From Comamonadaceae bacterium (GTDB lineage: Bacteria > Pseudomonadota > Gammaproteobacteria > Burkholderiales > Burkholderiaceae_C), in NCBI GenBank assembly GCA_947458305.1, contig CANGZO010000010.1:1-22545 (forward strand): a stretch of DNA of 22,545 nucleotides. The letters run 5' to 3'. Below are positions 1-7,256 of the stretch, piece by piece. Position 1 is the stretch's first letter. Each line of letters begins with the position of its first letter. The position numbers were made by a program, and so were the translations under genes. Below the pieces are notes generated by a model. It was given only the letters and a program-made list of their open reading frames with translations. It did no database searches and was not told the origin of the DNA.

Positions 1-593
1 ACGACCTGGGTCGCTCTTTACAACACGGCAAGCGCCTCACCATCGAGGCCCCCGCCGGGTACCTTGACGATGTGGGCTTGGGCGACAGCATCGCCTTGAA
101 CGGCGCTTGCATGACCGTCACCACCTTCAATCCTGAGAGCCGACAGTTCACCATCGACATCTCGGCCGAATCGCTGGACAAAACCAGTGGCTTGGACCAG
201 CAAGGCAGCGTCAACCTCGAAAAAGCCCTGCGTGCCCACGACCGCCTGGGCGGACACATCGTGTCGGGTCATGTGGACGGCGTCGGCCAAATCAGCCATT
301 TCGCGCAAATCGGCGAAAGTTGGGAGCTGCGGGTGCTGGCCCCCCACGCGCTGGCCAAATACCTCGCCTACAAAGGCTCGATCACGGTCAACGGTGTGAG
401 CCTCACGGTCAACCGCGTGGCCGATTTGGCCGATGGCTGCGAGATCAGCATCAACCTGATTCCCCATACCGTTGACAACACCGCCCTCGGCAGCCTGAAA
501 GCAGGCAGCCGGGTCAACCTCGAAATTGACACCGTCGCCCGTTACGTTGAGCGCATGCTCAGCGCAGGCCTGATCCAGAAAGACAACGCATGA
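1..593 (+). CDS. ribE: Riboflavin synthase, alpha subunit (5'-truncated by window edge)
   Basis: Riboflavin synthase converts two 6,7-dimethyl-8-ribityllumazine molecules into riboflavin plus the pyrimidinedione precursor, the last step of riboflavin synthesis in the cytoplasm. The reading frame is open from base 3 and ends with TGA at 591-593. About 20-25 N-terminal residues lie outside the window. Both halves of the duplicated beta-barrel fold are visible. The first carries LNGACMTVT and GGHIVSGHVDG, the second YKGSITVNGVSLTVN and the LIPHT segment. The C-terminus (ARYVERML) also fits the family. The stop overlaps the next start (ATGA at 590-593), so it is probably translationally coupled to ribBA/ribBX. 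An internal ATG at 72 is in frame, but homology clearly extends upstream of it. Some species call this gene ribC. Confidence 0.95.
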   Translation, partial: DLGRSLQHGKRLTIEAPAGYLDDVGLGDSIALNGACMTVTTFNPESRQFTIDISAESLDKTSGLDQQGSVNLEKALRAHDRLGGHIVSGHVDGVGQISHFAQIGESWELRVLAPHALAKYLAYKGSITVNGVSLTVNRVADLADGCEISINLIPHTVDNTALGSLKAGSRVNLEIDTVARYVERMLSAGLIQKDNA

Positions 594-1717
594 ACGCGCC
601 CGCGCAACTGACACCCGTGGCGATTTCGCCCGTCGAAGAGATCGTGGCCGAGATGAAAGCCGGTCGCATGGTCATCCTTGTTGACGAAGAAGACCGCGAA
701 AACGAAGGCGATCTGGTTTTGGCATCCGACCACGTCACAGCTGAAGCCATCAACTTCATGGCCCGCTTTGGCCGGGGCCTGATTTGCCTGACGCTCACCC
801 GTGAGCGCTGCGAATTCCTGAAGCTCCCGCCCATGGCTGCCCGCAACGGCACTTTTTACAGCACGGCGTTTACCGTGTCGATCGAAGCCGCCGAGGGCGT
901 GACCACTGGCATCTCGGCCGCCGACCGCGCCCGCACGGTGCAGGTGGCCGTGGCCAAGGCCAGCCAGCCCACCGACCTGGTGCAACCCGGCCACATCTTT
1001 CCCCTGCAAGCGGTAGACGGCGGTGTGCTCATGCGCGCCGGCCACACTGAAGCAGGCTGTGATCTGGCCGCCATGGCCGGCTGCTCTCCTTCATCGGTGA
1101 TCTGCGAGATCATGAAAGACGACGGCACCATGGCCCGCCTGCCCGATCTGCAACTCTTTGCAGCCGAGCATGGCCTGAAAATCGGCACGATTGCCGATTT
1201 GATCGAGCACCGCAGCCGCAACGAATCCTTGGTCGAACGCCTGGGCAGCCGCCCTTTGCAAACCGCGCATGGCGAGTTCACCGCCCACGCCTTTCGTGAC
1301 CAAACCAACCAAGCTGTGCACCTGGCCTTGGTCAAGGGCGAGTGGAAGGCCGAATCGGAAGTGGTTGTGCGCGTGCACGAACCACTGTCGGTGCTCGACG
1401 CCCTCGAAGTCAACCGTGCCATGCATTCTTGGGGGCTCGACGCCAGCTTGAGCTACATCCATGCCCAAGGCTGTGGTGTGGCGGTCTTGCTCAACTGCGG
1501 CGAATCGGCTGACCAGTTGCTGGCCCAGTTTGAAGGCCGCGCCCGCTCGGCCCAAGCGCCTGAGCGGGGCAAGATGGACTTGCGCACCTATGGCGTGGGC
1601 GCGCAAATTCTGCGCGAATGCGGCGTGCACAAAATGAAACTCATGGGCAACCCGCGCCGCATGCCCAGCATGACCGGCTACGGCCTCGAAATCACTGGCT
1701 ACATCCCAAAGGAATAA
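590..1717 (+). CDS. ribBA: 3,4-dihydroxy-2-butanone-4-phosphate synthase with degenerate GTP cyclohydrolase II domain (RibBA/RibBX type)
   Basis: The protein has 375 residues. The N-terminal half (about 1-205) is a DHBP synthase, which turns ribulose 5-phosphate into the four-carbon riboflavin precursor. It shows the acidic loop VDEEDRENEGDLV, the segment INFMARFGRGLICL and the RAGHTEAGCDL motif. The C-terminal half (about 215-375) aligns with GTP cyclohydrolase II, for example VRVHEPLSVLDAL and the end segment GVHKMKLMGNPRRM. However, the three zinc-binding cysteines of active enzymes (the C-x-G-D and R-C-D-C-G region) are absent: the matching stretch reads EVNRAMHSWGLDASLSY. I infer no GTP cyclohydrolase activity, as in the RibBX variant reported from Proteobacteria. 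A separate ribA should then exist elsewhere. The start ATG overlaps the ribE stop. Confidence 0.93.
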   Translation: MNAPAQLTPVAISPVEEIVAEMKAGRMVILVDEEDRENEGDLVLASDHVTAEAINFMARFGRGLICLTLTRERCEFLKLPPMAARNGTFYSTAFTVSIEAAEGVTTGISAADRARTVQVAVAKASQPTDLVQPGHIFPLQAVDGGVLMRAGHTEAGCDLAAMAGCSPSSVICEIMKDDGTMARLPDLQLFAAEHGLKIGTIADLIEHRSRNESLVERLGSRPLQTAHGEFTAHAFRDQTNQAVHLALVKGEWKAESEVVVRVHEPLSVLDALEVNRAMHSWGLDASLSYIHAQGCGVAVLLNCGESADQLLAQFEGRARSAQAPERGKMDLRTYGVGAQILRECGVHKMKLMGNPRRMPSMTGYGLEITGYIPKE

Positions 1718-1719
1718 AC

Positions 1720-2217
1720 ATGCAAGGCGCTAACCAAGGACAGATCGACGAACTCGACGGCCAATTTCTGCACATCGGCATCGTGCAAGCCCGCTTCAAC
1801 GAAGACATCACCAACGCACTGGCCAAAGCCTGCATTGAAGAGCTCGAAGCGCTGGGCGTGACCAGCATCGACCATGTCATGGTGCCCGGCGCCCTCGAAG
1901 TGCCCGTAGCCCTGCAAGCCATGGCTGAGCGCGTCGAATACGACGCCCTGATTGCATTGGGTTGCATCATCCGTGGCGAGACTTACCACTTTGAGTTGGT
2001 GGCCAACGAATCCGGTGCTGGCGTGAGCCGCGTGTCGCTCGACTACAACCTGCCGATCGCCAACGCGATTTTGACCACCGAAAACCTGGAACAAGCCATC
2101 GTGCGCCAGACCGAAAAAGGCCGCGACGCGGCCCGTGTGGCCGTCGAGATGGCCTGCATCATGGACGACTTGTCTGCCGATTTGGCCGAAGAGTTTGACG
2201 ACGAAGAGAACACTTGA
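1720..2217 (+). CDS. ribH: 6,7-dimethyl-8-ribityllumazine synthase
   Basis: Lumazine synthase condenses the RibB product with 5-amino-6-ribitylaminouracil to give the substrate of riboflavin synthase, usually as an icosahedral or pentameric assembly in the cytoplasm. The 165-residue protein shows the family hallmarks HIGIVQARFN near the N-terminus, VPGALEVPVALQAMA, and ALGCIIRGETYHFELVANES, with the catalytic His in the last block. An open frame runs upstream to 1618, but I chose ATG 1720. It has an AAAGGA ribosome-binding site at 1708-1713 with a 6-base gap, and the resulting length fits the family. The gene starts 2 bases after the ribBA stop and overlaps nusB at its end. The acidic tail (LAEEFDDEENT) is a small extension. 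Confidence 0.96.
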   Translation: MQGANQGQIDELDGQFLHIGIVQARFNEDITNALAKACIEELEALGVTSIDHVMVPGALEVPVALQAMAERVEYDALIALGCIIRGETYHFELVANESGAGVSRVSLDYNLPIANAILTTENLEQAIVRQTEKGRDAARVAVEMACIMDDLSADLAEEFDDEENT

Positions 2218-2741
2218 TGAACGATCTGAACAGCACGCCAGAGCCAGAAGCGGCCAACGCCCCGCCCATAGCCGCAGGCACGCGCAAGTCGTCTGCAAAA
2301 CCTGCCCGCAGCCGTTCGCGCGAGTTTGCATTGCAGGCGCTGTACCAGCACATCGTGGGCAAAAACGAAGCCTCGGACATCGACGTGTTCACCCGCGACC
2401 TGTCTGGCTTTCACAAAGCCGACTCGGCGCATTACGACGCCCTGCTCTACGGTTGCACCGAACAAGCCCAGGCTCTGGACGCCTTGATCGCGCCCAAGCT
2501 CGACCGCAGCTTTGCCGAGATTTCGCCCATCGAGCGGGCCATCATGTGGATCGGCGTCTACGAAATGCAGCACTGCCTCGACGTGCCGTGGCGCGTGGTA
2601 CTCAATGAGTGCATCGAGCTGGCCAAAGATTTTGGCGGCACCGACGGGCACAAATACGTGAACGCCGTGCTGAATGGCCTGGCCCCCGAATTGCGCAGCG
2701 CCGAAGTGCAAGCCGACCGGCAAGCCGGCCGCGCCAAATAA
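2217..2741 (+). CDS. nusB: Transcription antitermination factor NusB
   Basis: NusB pairs with NusE (ribosomal protein S10) on boxA RNA to form the antitermination complex on rRNA operons. The 174-residue all-helical protein has a low-complexity N-terminal extension of about 30 residues. The NusB core follows: SREFALQALYQH, SAHYDALLYGC, LDRSFAEISPIERAIMWIGVYEM, VVLNECIELAKDFGGTDGHKYVNAVLNGLA. ATG 2217 overlaps the ribH stop by one base (TGATG). A TTG three bases earlier is in frame but less likely to be used. The ribH-nusB pairing is conserved widely across bacteria, which supports both calls. About 25 residues after the core are charged and probably disordered. Confidence 0.95.
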   Translation: MNDLNSTPEPEAANAPPIAAGTRKSSAKPARSRSREFALQALYQHIVGKNEASDIDVFTRDLSGFHKADSAHYDALLYGCTEQAQALDALIAPKLDRSFAEISPIERAIMWIGVYEMQHCLDVPWRVVLNECIELAKDFGGTDGHKYVNAVLNGLAPELRSAEVQADRQAGRAK

Positions 2742-2773
2742 CCCCTCACGCTAAAAATCAGACGACAGACACC

Positions 2774-3961
2774 ATGCGCATCTCAGAGCGAGCCGAGCGG
2801 ATCGAACCCTTTTGGGTGATGGAGGTGGCCAAGGCCGCTTCGCAAAAAGCCCGCGAGGTCGCGCACACCGACCGGCCCGTGGTGTTCTTGAACATCGGCG
2901 AACCCGATTTCACCGCTCCACCCCGCGTGCAAGCCGCTGCGCAGGCCGTTGTTGCATCTGGCCAAACCCAATACACCCCCGCGCTGGGCCTGGACGCCTT
3001 GCGCCATGCCATCAGCCAGTGGTACGCCTCGCGCTTTGGCGTGCAGGTGCCCGCCAGCCGCATCGTGGTGACTGCGGGTGCGTCAGCTGCTTTGCAATTG
3101 GCCTGTCTGGCGCTGATCGATCGGGGCGATGAAATCCTCATGCCCGACCCGAGCTACCCCTGCAACCGGCATTTTGTGAGCGCGGCCGAAGGCACGGCCG
3201 TGCTGGTGCCCACCACGGCCGAAGAGCGCTTTCAATTGAGCGCCGCCAAAGTGGCCGCCGCTTGGGGGGCCAACACCCGTGGTGTTTTGTTGGCTTCGCC
3301 CTCCAACCCCACCGGCACCTCGATCGAACCGGCCGAGCTGGCCCGTATCGTTGAGGTCGTGCGCGATAAAGGTGGCATCACCCTGATCGATGAAATCTAC
3401 CTGGGCTTGAGCCACGACGACCAGTTCGGCCAAAGCGCCCTGACCCTGGGCGACGACGTCATCAGCATCAACAGCTTCAGCAAATACTTCAACATGACCG
3501 GCTGGCGCCTGGGCTGGCTGGTGGTGCCCGAGCAACTCACACCCGTGCTCGAGCGCCTGGCGCAAAACCTCTTCATCTGTGCCAGCACCGTGGCACAACA
3601 GGCGGCCCTGGCCTGCTTTGAGCCCGAGAGCCTGGCCGAATACGAGCGCCGCCGCGCCGAATTCAAGGCGCGCCGTGATTACTTCATCCCGGCACTGAAC
3701 GACTTGGGCCTGACCGTGCCCGTGGTGCCCGATGGCGCGTTTTATGCTTGGGCCGACTGCACCGCCGCCTGCCAAAAGCTGGGCCTCAAAGACAGCTGGG
3801 ACTTTGCCGTTGCCGCGCTGGAACATGCCCATGTGGCCATCACACCTGGGCGCGACTTTGGCACCGATCAGACGGCACGCTTTGTGCGCTTTTCCACCGC
3901 CAACTCGATGGCTGAACTGCAAACCGCCATCGCCCGCCTGAAAGCCTGGTTGCAGCCATGA
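2774..3961 (+). CDS. Class I/II pyridoxal-phosphate-dependent aminotransferase
   Basis: This 395-residue cytoplasmic enzyme has the fold-type I aminotransferase motifs in order. These are NIGEPDF near residue 40, YTPALGL, the substrate/PLP segment SNPTGT, LIDEIYLGL with the PLP-ring Asp, and SFSKYFNMTGWRLGW with the Schiff-base Lys at about residue 237. A late RFSTANS supplies the carboxylate-binding Arg. The family transfers amino groups between amino acids and 2-oxo acids. The exact substrate cannot be read from sequence; aspartate/alanine-type specificity is possible. The frame is open from 2609, but ATG 2774 gives a normal length and starts 32 bases after nusB. Its stop overlaps the ybgC start (ATGA), so it sits inside the rib-nusB-tol cluster although no role in either pathway is evident. 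Confidence 0.9.
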   Translation: MRISERAERIEPFWVMEVAKAASQKAREVAHTDRPVVFLNIGEPDFTAPPRVQAAAQAVVASGQTQYTPALGLDALRHAISQWYASRFGVQVPASRIVVTAGASAALQLACLALIDRGDEILMPDPSYPCNRHFVSAAEGTAVLVPTTAEERFQLSAAKVAAAWGANTRGVLLASPSNPTGTSIEPAELARIVEVVRDKGGITLIDEIYLGLSHDDQFGQSALTLGDDVISINSFSKYFNMTGWRLGWLVVPEQLTPVLERLAQNLFICASTVAQQAALACFEPESLAEYERRRAEFKARRDYFIPALNDLGLTVPVVPDGAFYAWADCTAACQKLGLKDSWDFAVAALEHAHVAITPGRDFGTDQTARFVRFSTANSMAELQTAIARLKAWLQP

Positions 3962-4389
3962 ACAGCACCCACGTGAGCCCCAGCGTTTTTGAACACCCCA
4001 TCCGCATCTATTGGGAAGACACCGACGCGGGCGGCATCGTGTTTTATGCCAACTACCTCAAGTTTTTTGAGCGCGCCCGCACCGAGTGGCTGCGTGCCTT
4101 GGGCTTTGGTCAGCAGGTGTTGCGCGACCAATCGGGCGGCATGTTTGTGGTGTCTGAGACCGCCGTCCAATACCACTCGCCTGCCCGCCTGGACGACACC
4201 CTGGTCGTGACCGCCGAGTTGCAAACCGGCGGCAAAGCCAGCCTGAGCATTGCCCAACGTGCCTACCTGCGCACGCCTGACCAACCCGACCGACTGCTGG
4301 CCGAAGGCACCATTCGCTTAGGCTGGGTCGACAGCACCACCTTGAAACCCGGCCGCATTCCGGCCCCTGTTCTGGAAGCCCTGAAATGA
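3958..4389 (+). CDS. ybgC: Tol-Pal system acyl-CoA thioesterase YbgC
   Basis: YbgC is a small hot-dog-fold acyl-CoA thioesterase that is usually the first gene of tol-pal operons. The 143-residue protein has the family signature WEDTDAGGIVFYANYLKFFE at about residues 19-38, followed by RARTEWLR. The catalytic Asp is the second D of DTDAGG, about residue 23. It also has the later block VQYHSPARLDD. Length is near the usual 130-145. ATG 3958 overlaps the aminotransferase stop, and the TGA overlaps the tolQ start in the same ATGA fashion. In E. coli the protein acts on short-chain acyl-CoAs and has been linked to phospholipid metabolism; its contribution to Tol function is not settled. Confidence 0.94.
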   Translation: MNSTHVSPSVFEHPIRIYWEDTDAGGIVFYANYLKFFERARTEWLRALGFGQQVLRDQSGGMFVVSETAVQYHSPARLDDTLVVTAELQTGGKASLSIAQRAYLRTPDQPDRLLAEGTIRLGWVDSTTLKPGRIPAPVLEALK

Positions 4390-5096
4390 ACCAAGACATG
4401 TCCATCGTCTCGCTGCTCTTGCACGCCAGTTTTGTCGTGCAGTTGGTTGTGCTGATATTGCTTGGCATCTCGGTGTCCAGCTGGGCGGCCATCGTGCGCA
4501 AGATCACCGCCATCAAGCGCATCAAAAATCTGAACGAAGAATTTGAACGCGTGTTTTGGTCAGGTACCAGCTTGAACGAATTGTTCAACGCCGCCAGCCA
4601 AAACGCCAAACTGTCGGGCCCGATGGAACGCATCTTTGCCAGTGGCATGCGCGAATACCAAAAACTGCGCGAGCGCCGCATCACCGACGCCGGCACTTTG
4701 CTCGACGGCGCCCGCCGCGCCATGCGGGCGAGCTTCCAGCGCGAGATGGACGCAGCCGAGTCCAAACTGGCCTTTTTGGCCTCGGTCGGATCGATCTCGC
4801 CGTATGTCGGTTTGTTCGGTACCGTGTGGGGCATCATGCACGCCTTCACGGGCTTGGCCAGCTTGCAACAAGTGACCTTGGCAGCTGTGGCCCCCGGCAT
4901 TGCCGAAGCCCTGGTGGCCACCGCCATTGGCCTGTTTGCCGCTATCCCGGCAGTGCTGGCCTACAACCGCTTTTCGCACGACGTGGACCGCATCGCCATC
5001 AAACTGGAAACCTTCATCGAAGAGTTCTCCAACATTTTGCAGCGCAGCCTGGGCGCCAATGCAGTCACGGGCAACGGCTCAGCATCTGGCCACTGA
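4386..5096 (+). CDS. tolQ: Tol-Pal system inner-membrane protein TolQ
   Basis: TolQ, with TolR, forms the proton-driven stator that energises TolA during cell constriction and outer-membrane maintenance. The 236-residue protein has three predicted membrane segments, at about residues 14-36, 132-154 and 170-194. A cytoplasmic loop follows the first. The MotA/TolQ/ExbB signature region is clear: LASVGSISPYVGLFGTVWGI, then VAPGIAEALVATAIGLFAAI with the conserved small and polar channel residues. ATG 4386 overlaps the ybgC stop. ExbB is the main alternative, but the ybgC and tolR/tolA neighbours decide for TolQ. Confidence 0.95.
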   Translation: MNQDMSIVSLLLHASFVVQLVVLILLGISVSSWAAIVRKITAIKRIKNLNEEFERVFWSGTSLNELFNAASQNAKLSGPMERIFASGMREYQKLRERRITDAGTLLDGARRAMRASFQREMDAAESKLAFLASVGSISPYVGLFGTVWGIMHAFTGLASLQQVTLAAVAPGIAEALVATAIGLFAAIPAVLAYNRFSHDVDRIAIKLETFIEEFSNILQRSLGANAVTGNGSASGH

Positions 5097-5111
5097 GAGA
5101 GGCCCCACAGC

Positions 5112-5531
5112 ATGCCCTCCACATCCTCCCGAGGCCGCGGACGCCGCACCATCTCGGAAATCAACATGGTGCCCTTCATCGACGTGATGCTGGTGCTCCT
5201 CATCATCTTCATGGTCACCGCGCCCATGATCACGCCCAGCATGGTGGACCTGCCCAGCGTGGGCAAAGCAGCCAAGCAGCCCGACAAAGTGGTCCAGATC
5301 GTGATCCAGAAAGACGAACGATTGGAACTGGTGAGCGACGGTAAAACCGACAGCGCCACCCTGCAAAGCGTGGCCAGCAGCGTGAAACGACTGGTAGGCG
5401 ACGACACCAACACGGCCGTGGTCATCAGCGCCGACCGCACGGTGAAATACGAAACCGTGGTCAAGGTCATGGACAGCCTGCAACGCGCCGGCATTGCCCG
5501 CGTCGGTTTGTCGGTTCAACTGGCCCCCTGA
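5112..5531 (+). CDS. tolR: Tol-Pal system protein TolR
   Basis: The 139-residue protein is a single-pass inner-membrane protein of the ExbD/TolR family. A basic cytoplasmic N-terminus (RGRGRR) precedes SEINMVPFIDVMLVLLIIF. Asp24 in PFIDVM is the membrane carboxylate used for proton flow. The periplasmic domain (about 45-139) ends in the usual VMDSLQRAGIARVGL. It works with TolQ as stator. It starts 15 bases after tolQ behind an AGAGG ribosome-binding site (5098-5102). A TolA start with its own site follows 13 bases after the stop. ExbD is ruled out by the context with ybgC, tolQ and tolA. Confidence 0.95.
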   Translation: MPSTSSRGRGRRTISEINMVPFIDVMLVLLIIFMVTAPMITPSMVDLPSVGKAAKQPDKVVQIVIQKDERLELVSDGKTDSATLQSVASSVKRLVGDDTNTAVVISADRTVKYETVVKVMDSLQRAGIARVGLSVQLAP

Positions 5532-5544
5532 GAAGGAAACGGGT

Positions 5545-5547
5545 TTG
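5545..5547 (+). promoter_or_regulatory. Non-ATG (TTG) start of tolA with ribosome-binding site
   Basis: The bases GAAGGAAA at about 5532-5539 form a good Shine-Dalgarno match directly after the tolR stop. They sit about 5-7 bases before an in-frame TTG. The only in-frame ATG upstream is at 5494, inside tolR. It would add 17 residues that match nothing expected of TolA and would lengthen the cytoplasmic tail. A rare start codon may lower TolA output relative to TolQ and TolR. Confidence 0.75.
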
Positions 5548-6540
5548 ACCGCCAAGGCCACGCCGCACCTCGAGTTTGCGCCCCCAGAGCCGCCCGGCAT
5601 GGGGCGTGCGTGGCTGGTGGCCGTCATCGCGCACGCTGTGTTGTTCTTGGCTTTGGGCCTGGCCACGGCCTGGAAAACCCAACCACAAACTTTGCAAGCC
5701 GAAGCCGAACTGTGGTCTGCCGTGCCGCAAGCAGCCGCCCCTCGCTTGCAAGAGCCGCTGCCCAAGCCGGAGCCCGTACCTGAGCCTCTGCCAGAACCCC
5801 AAGCTACGCCGCCGGCCAAACCCACACCGCCCCCACCACCCGCCCCTGATCCCGCATTGGCCCTGAAAGACGCGCAAATCGCTCTGGAAAAGAAGAAACT
5901 GGACGACAAGAAAAAGGAAGCTGAAAAGCTGAAAGCCGAGAAAGAAAAAGCAGAAAAAGAAAAGGCCATCAAGGACAAAGCGGCCCAAGAAAAGTTGGAC
6001 AAAGCCAAGGCTGAAAAAGAAAAAGCCGAAAGGGACAAGGCAGAGAAAGCCAAACTCGAAAAAGAAAAGCTTGCCAAAGAGAAAAAAGCGCAAGAAGACA
6101 AAGAGCGCGAGAAAAAGAAAGCCGCTGAGAAAGACAAGGCAGACAAAGCTGAGAAAGCCGATGCCGCCAGGGCCGACGCCCTGCGCCAAGAAAACCTCAA
6201 ACGCATGCAAGGCATGGCAGGCGCCTCGGGCGGCGAAAACGCCACCGGAACCGCCCTCAAATCGTCAGGCCCGTCGGCCACTTATGCGGGCCGCTTGGTG
6301 GGTCGCATCAAACCCAACATCACCTACCCAGGCGAAATGGTGGGCAACCCCAGGGCTGAGGTGGAAGTCCGCGTGGCACCCGACGGCACCATCCAAAGCC
6401 GCCGAATCCTTCAGACCAGTGGCAACAAAGCTTGGGACGAAGCGGTTTTGCGGGCCATCGACAAAACCGAAATCTTGCCCAAAGACACCGATGGCCGGGT
6501 GCCACCGGTGATCGTTCTGGGGTTCAGGCCGCTCGATTGA
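5545..6540 (+). CDS. tolA: Tol-Pal system cell-envelope protein TolA (TTG start)
   Basis: TolA spans the periplasm and links the TolQR motor to TolB and Pal at the outer membrane. The 331-residue protein has four parts: one membrane segment (about 22-42), a Pro-rich stretch (about 69-104), a very long Lys/Ala/Glu coiled coil (about 106-225), and a TonB/TolA C-terminal domain (about 244-331) with YPGEMVGNPRAEVEVRVAPD and DEAVLRAI. No ATG fits. An open frame extends back to an ATG at 5494 inside tolR, but TTG 5545 lies just behind AAGGAAA (5533-5539) and gives the expected short cytoplasmic N-terminus. TolB and pal do not follow, unlike the usual operon. Confidence 0.92.
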   Translation: MTAKATPHLEFAPPEPPGMGRAWLVAVIAHAVLFLALGLATAWKTQPQTLQAEAELWSAVPQAAAPRLQEPLPKPEPVPEPLPEPQATPPAKPTPPPPPAPDPALALKDAQIALEKKKLDDKKKEAEKLKAEKEKAEKEKAIKDKAAQEKLDKAKAEKEKAERDKAEKAKLEKEKLAKEKKAQEDKEREKKKAAEKDKADKAEKADAARADALRQENLKRMQGMAGASGGENATGTALKSSGPSATYAGRLVGRIKPNITYPGEMVGNPRAEVEVRVAPDGTIQSRRILQTSGNKAWDEAVLRAIDKTEILPKDTDGRVPPVIVLGFRPLD

Positions 6541-6664
6541 AAGAGCGCTGCGTCAAGGTACGGCCAATAACCTGCTACTCAACTTTGGACTTGTCATGTC
6601 GATACATGTTCACCGGAGTTGAGTTCAAAATTCGATTTCAAACCCCATTTTGCCGTCCACACCC
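6541..6664. other. Structured tolA-downstream gap: long imperfect stem-loop
   Basis: Arms ACTCAACT (6577-6584) and AGTTGAGT (6617-6624) are perfect inverted copies. Counting two G-U pairs, the stem extends inward to 12 pairs (6577-6588 with 6613-6624). The loop contains a second small hairpin: CATGT at 6595-6599, CGAT as the loop, ACATG at 6604-6608. No run of T follows on the + strand, so it does not look like a standard intrinsic terminator. I found no convincing -35/-10 pair for the next gene. It may be an RNA processing or stability element, an operator, or chance. Confidence 0.5.
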
Positions 6665-7234
6665 ATGACCTTGAAACCCCTTGTTGCTGGCTTGATGATC
6701 ACCATGGCATGGCTGCCCATGACCAGCGCATGGGCCCAAAAGAAACCGGCTGGCACGTGTTTCGTGGCCCATTTCAAATCGCTCGCGCTGCGAACCCATG
6801 CCCCCGAGGCACGGGCCAATTTGGCCAAAGCTTGGCTAGAGCGCAATGCCGGCAGCTGCACGGATGTGCAATTGGCCACCCTCTTGGCCAACAGCCCCAA
6901 CTGGTTGGGCACCGCCTTGACGCTCGAGATCTCCTCCATCCTCGAAGGGGCCATCGAGGCCAAAATCGCCGGCAACCCGGAGTTGATGGGCAAGCTTTAT
7001 GAGTCTCTGGGCAAAGAGGGCCAAGCATCCTCGGTGACTTACACCAACCCCGCGCCCCGGGCACCTGTTGTCAGGCCCATGGTCAACACGGGGGTGATTG
7101 CGGGCAGCCCCAATTTTGGTTCGATCACGGGGAACACCACCGTCAACCAAAACAACAATCAGAACGCGTCGCCCAATGCCAATTCAGGGCAAAACAACAA
7201 CGGCGAACAAATCCAGCAAAACGGCAACCGCTGA
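6665..7234 (+). CDS. Unrecognised exported protein, Cys pair plus Asn/Gln-rich tail
   Basis: I do not recognise this 189-residue protein. From ATG 6665 it begins with a typical signal peptide: a Lys near the start, a hydrophobic core (LVAGLMITMAWLPM), and a likely cleavage after AWA near residue 24. The mature part has a predicted helical domain of about 90 residues holding the only two cysteines (GTCFVAH and GSCTDVQ), which could form a disulfide. A Pro/Val linker (PRAPVVRPMV) follows, then a low-complexity tail rich in Asn and Gln (TVNQNNNQN, GQNNNGEQIQQNGN). No lipobox is seen. An in-frame TTG at 6650 is an alternative start; neither has a clear ribosome-binding site. It lies where tolB would be expected and converges on dnaE with a 22-base gap. 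I infer a periplasmic or secreted location. Confidence 0.75.
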   Translation: MTLKPLVAGLMITMAWLPMTSAWAQKKPAGTCFVAHFKSLALRTHAPEARANLAKAWLERNAGSCTDVQLATLLANSPNWLGTALTLEISSILEGAIEAKIAGNPELMGKLYESLGKEGQASSVTYTNPAPRAPVVRPMVNTGVIAGSPNFGSITGNTTVNQNNNQNASPNANSGQNNNGEQIQQNGNR

Positions 7235-7256
7235 GGGCCAAGCTGCCGGTTCTGCC

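Noticed and set aside
1091..1630. 179-residue minus-strand open frame opposite ribBA
   Set aside because: It is antisense to ribBA and has no recognised motif.
5876..6170. A-rich repetitive stretch that looks like a DNA tandem repeat
   Set aside because: It encodes the Lys/Ala/Glu coiled coil of TolA. The units vary at DNA level and keep the frame, so this is protein repetition rather than a mobile or CRISPR repeat.
5079..6281. 400-residue minus-strand open frame opposite tolQ/tolR/tolA
   Set aside because: It is antisense to well-supported tol genes. Its Ser/Phe/Leu repeats mirror the Lys/Glu codons of TolA's coiled coil, an effect of codon bias.
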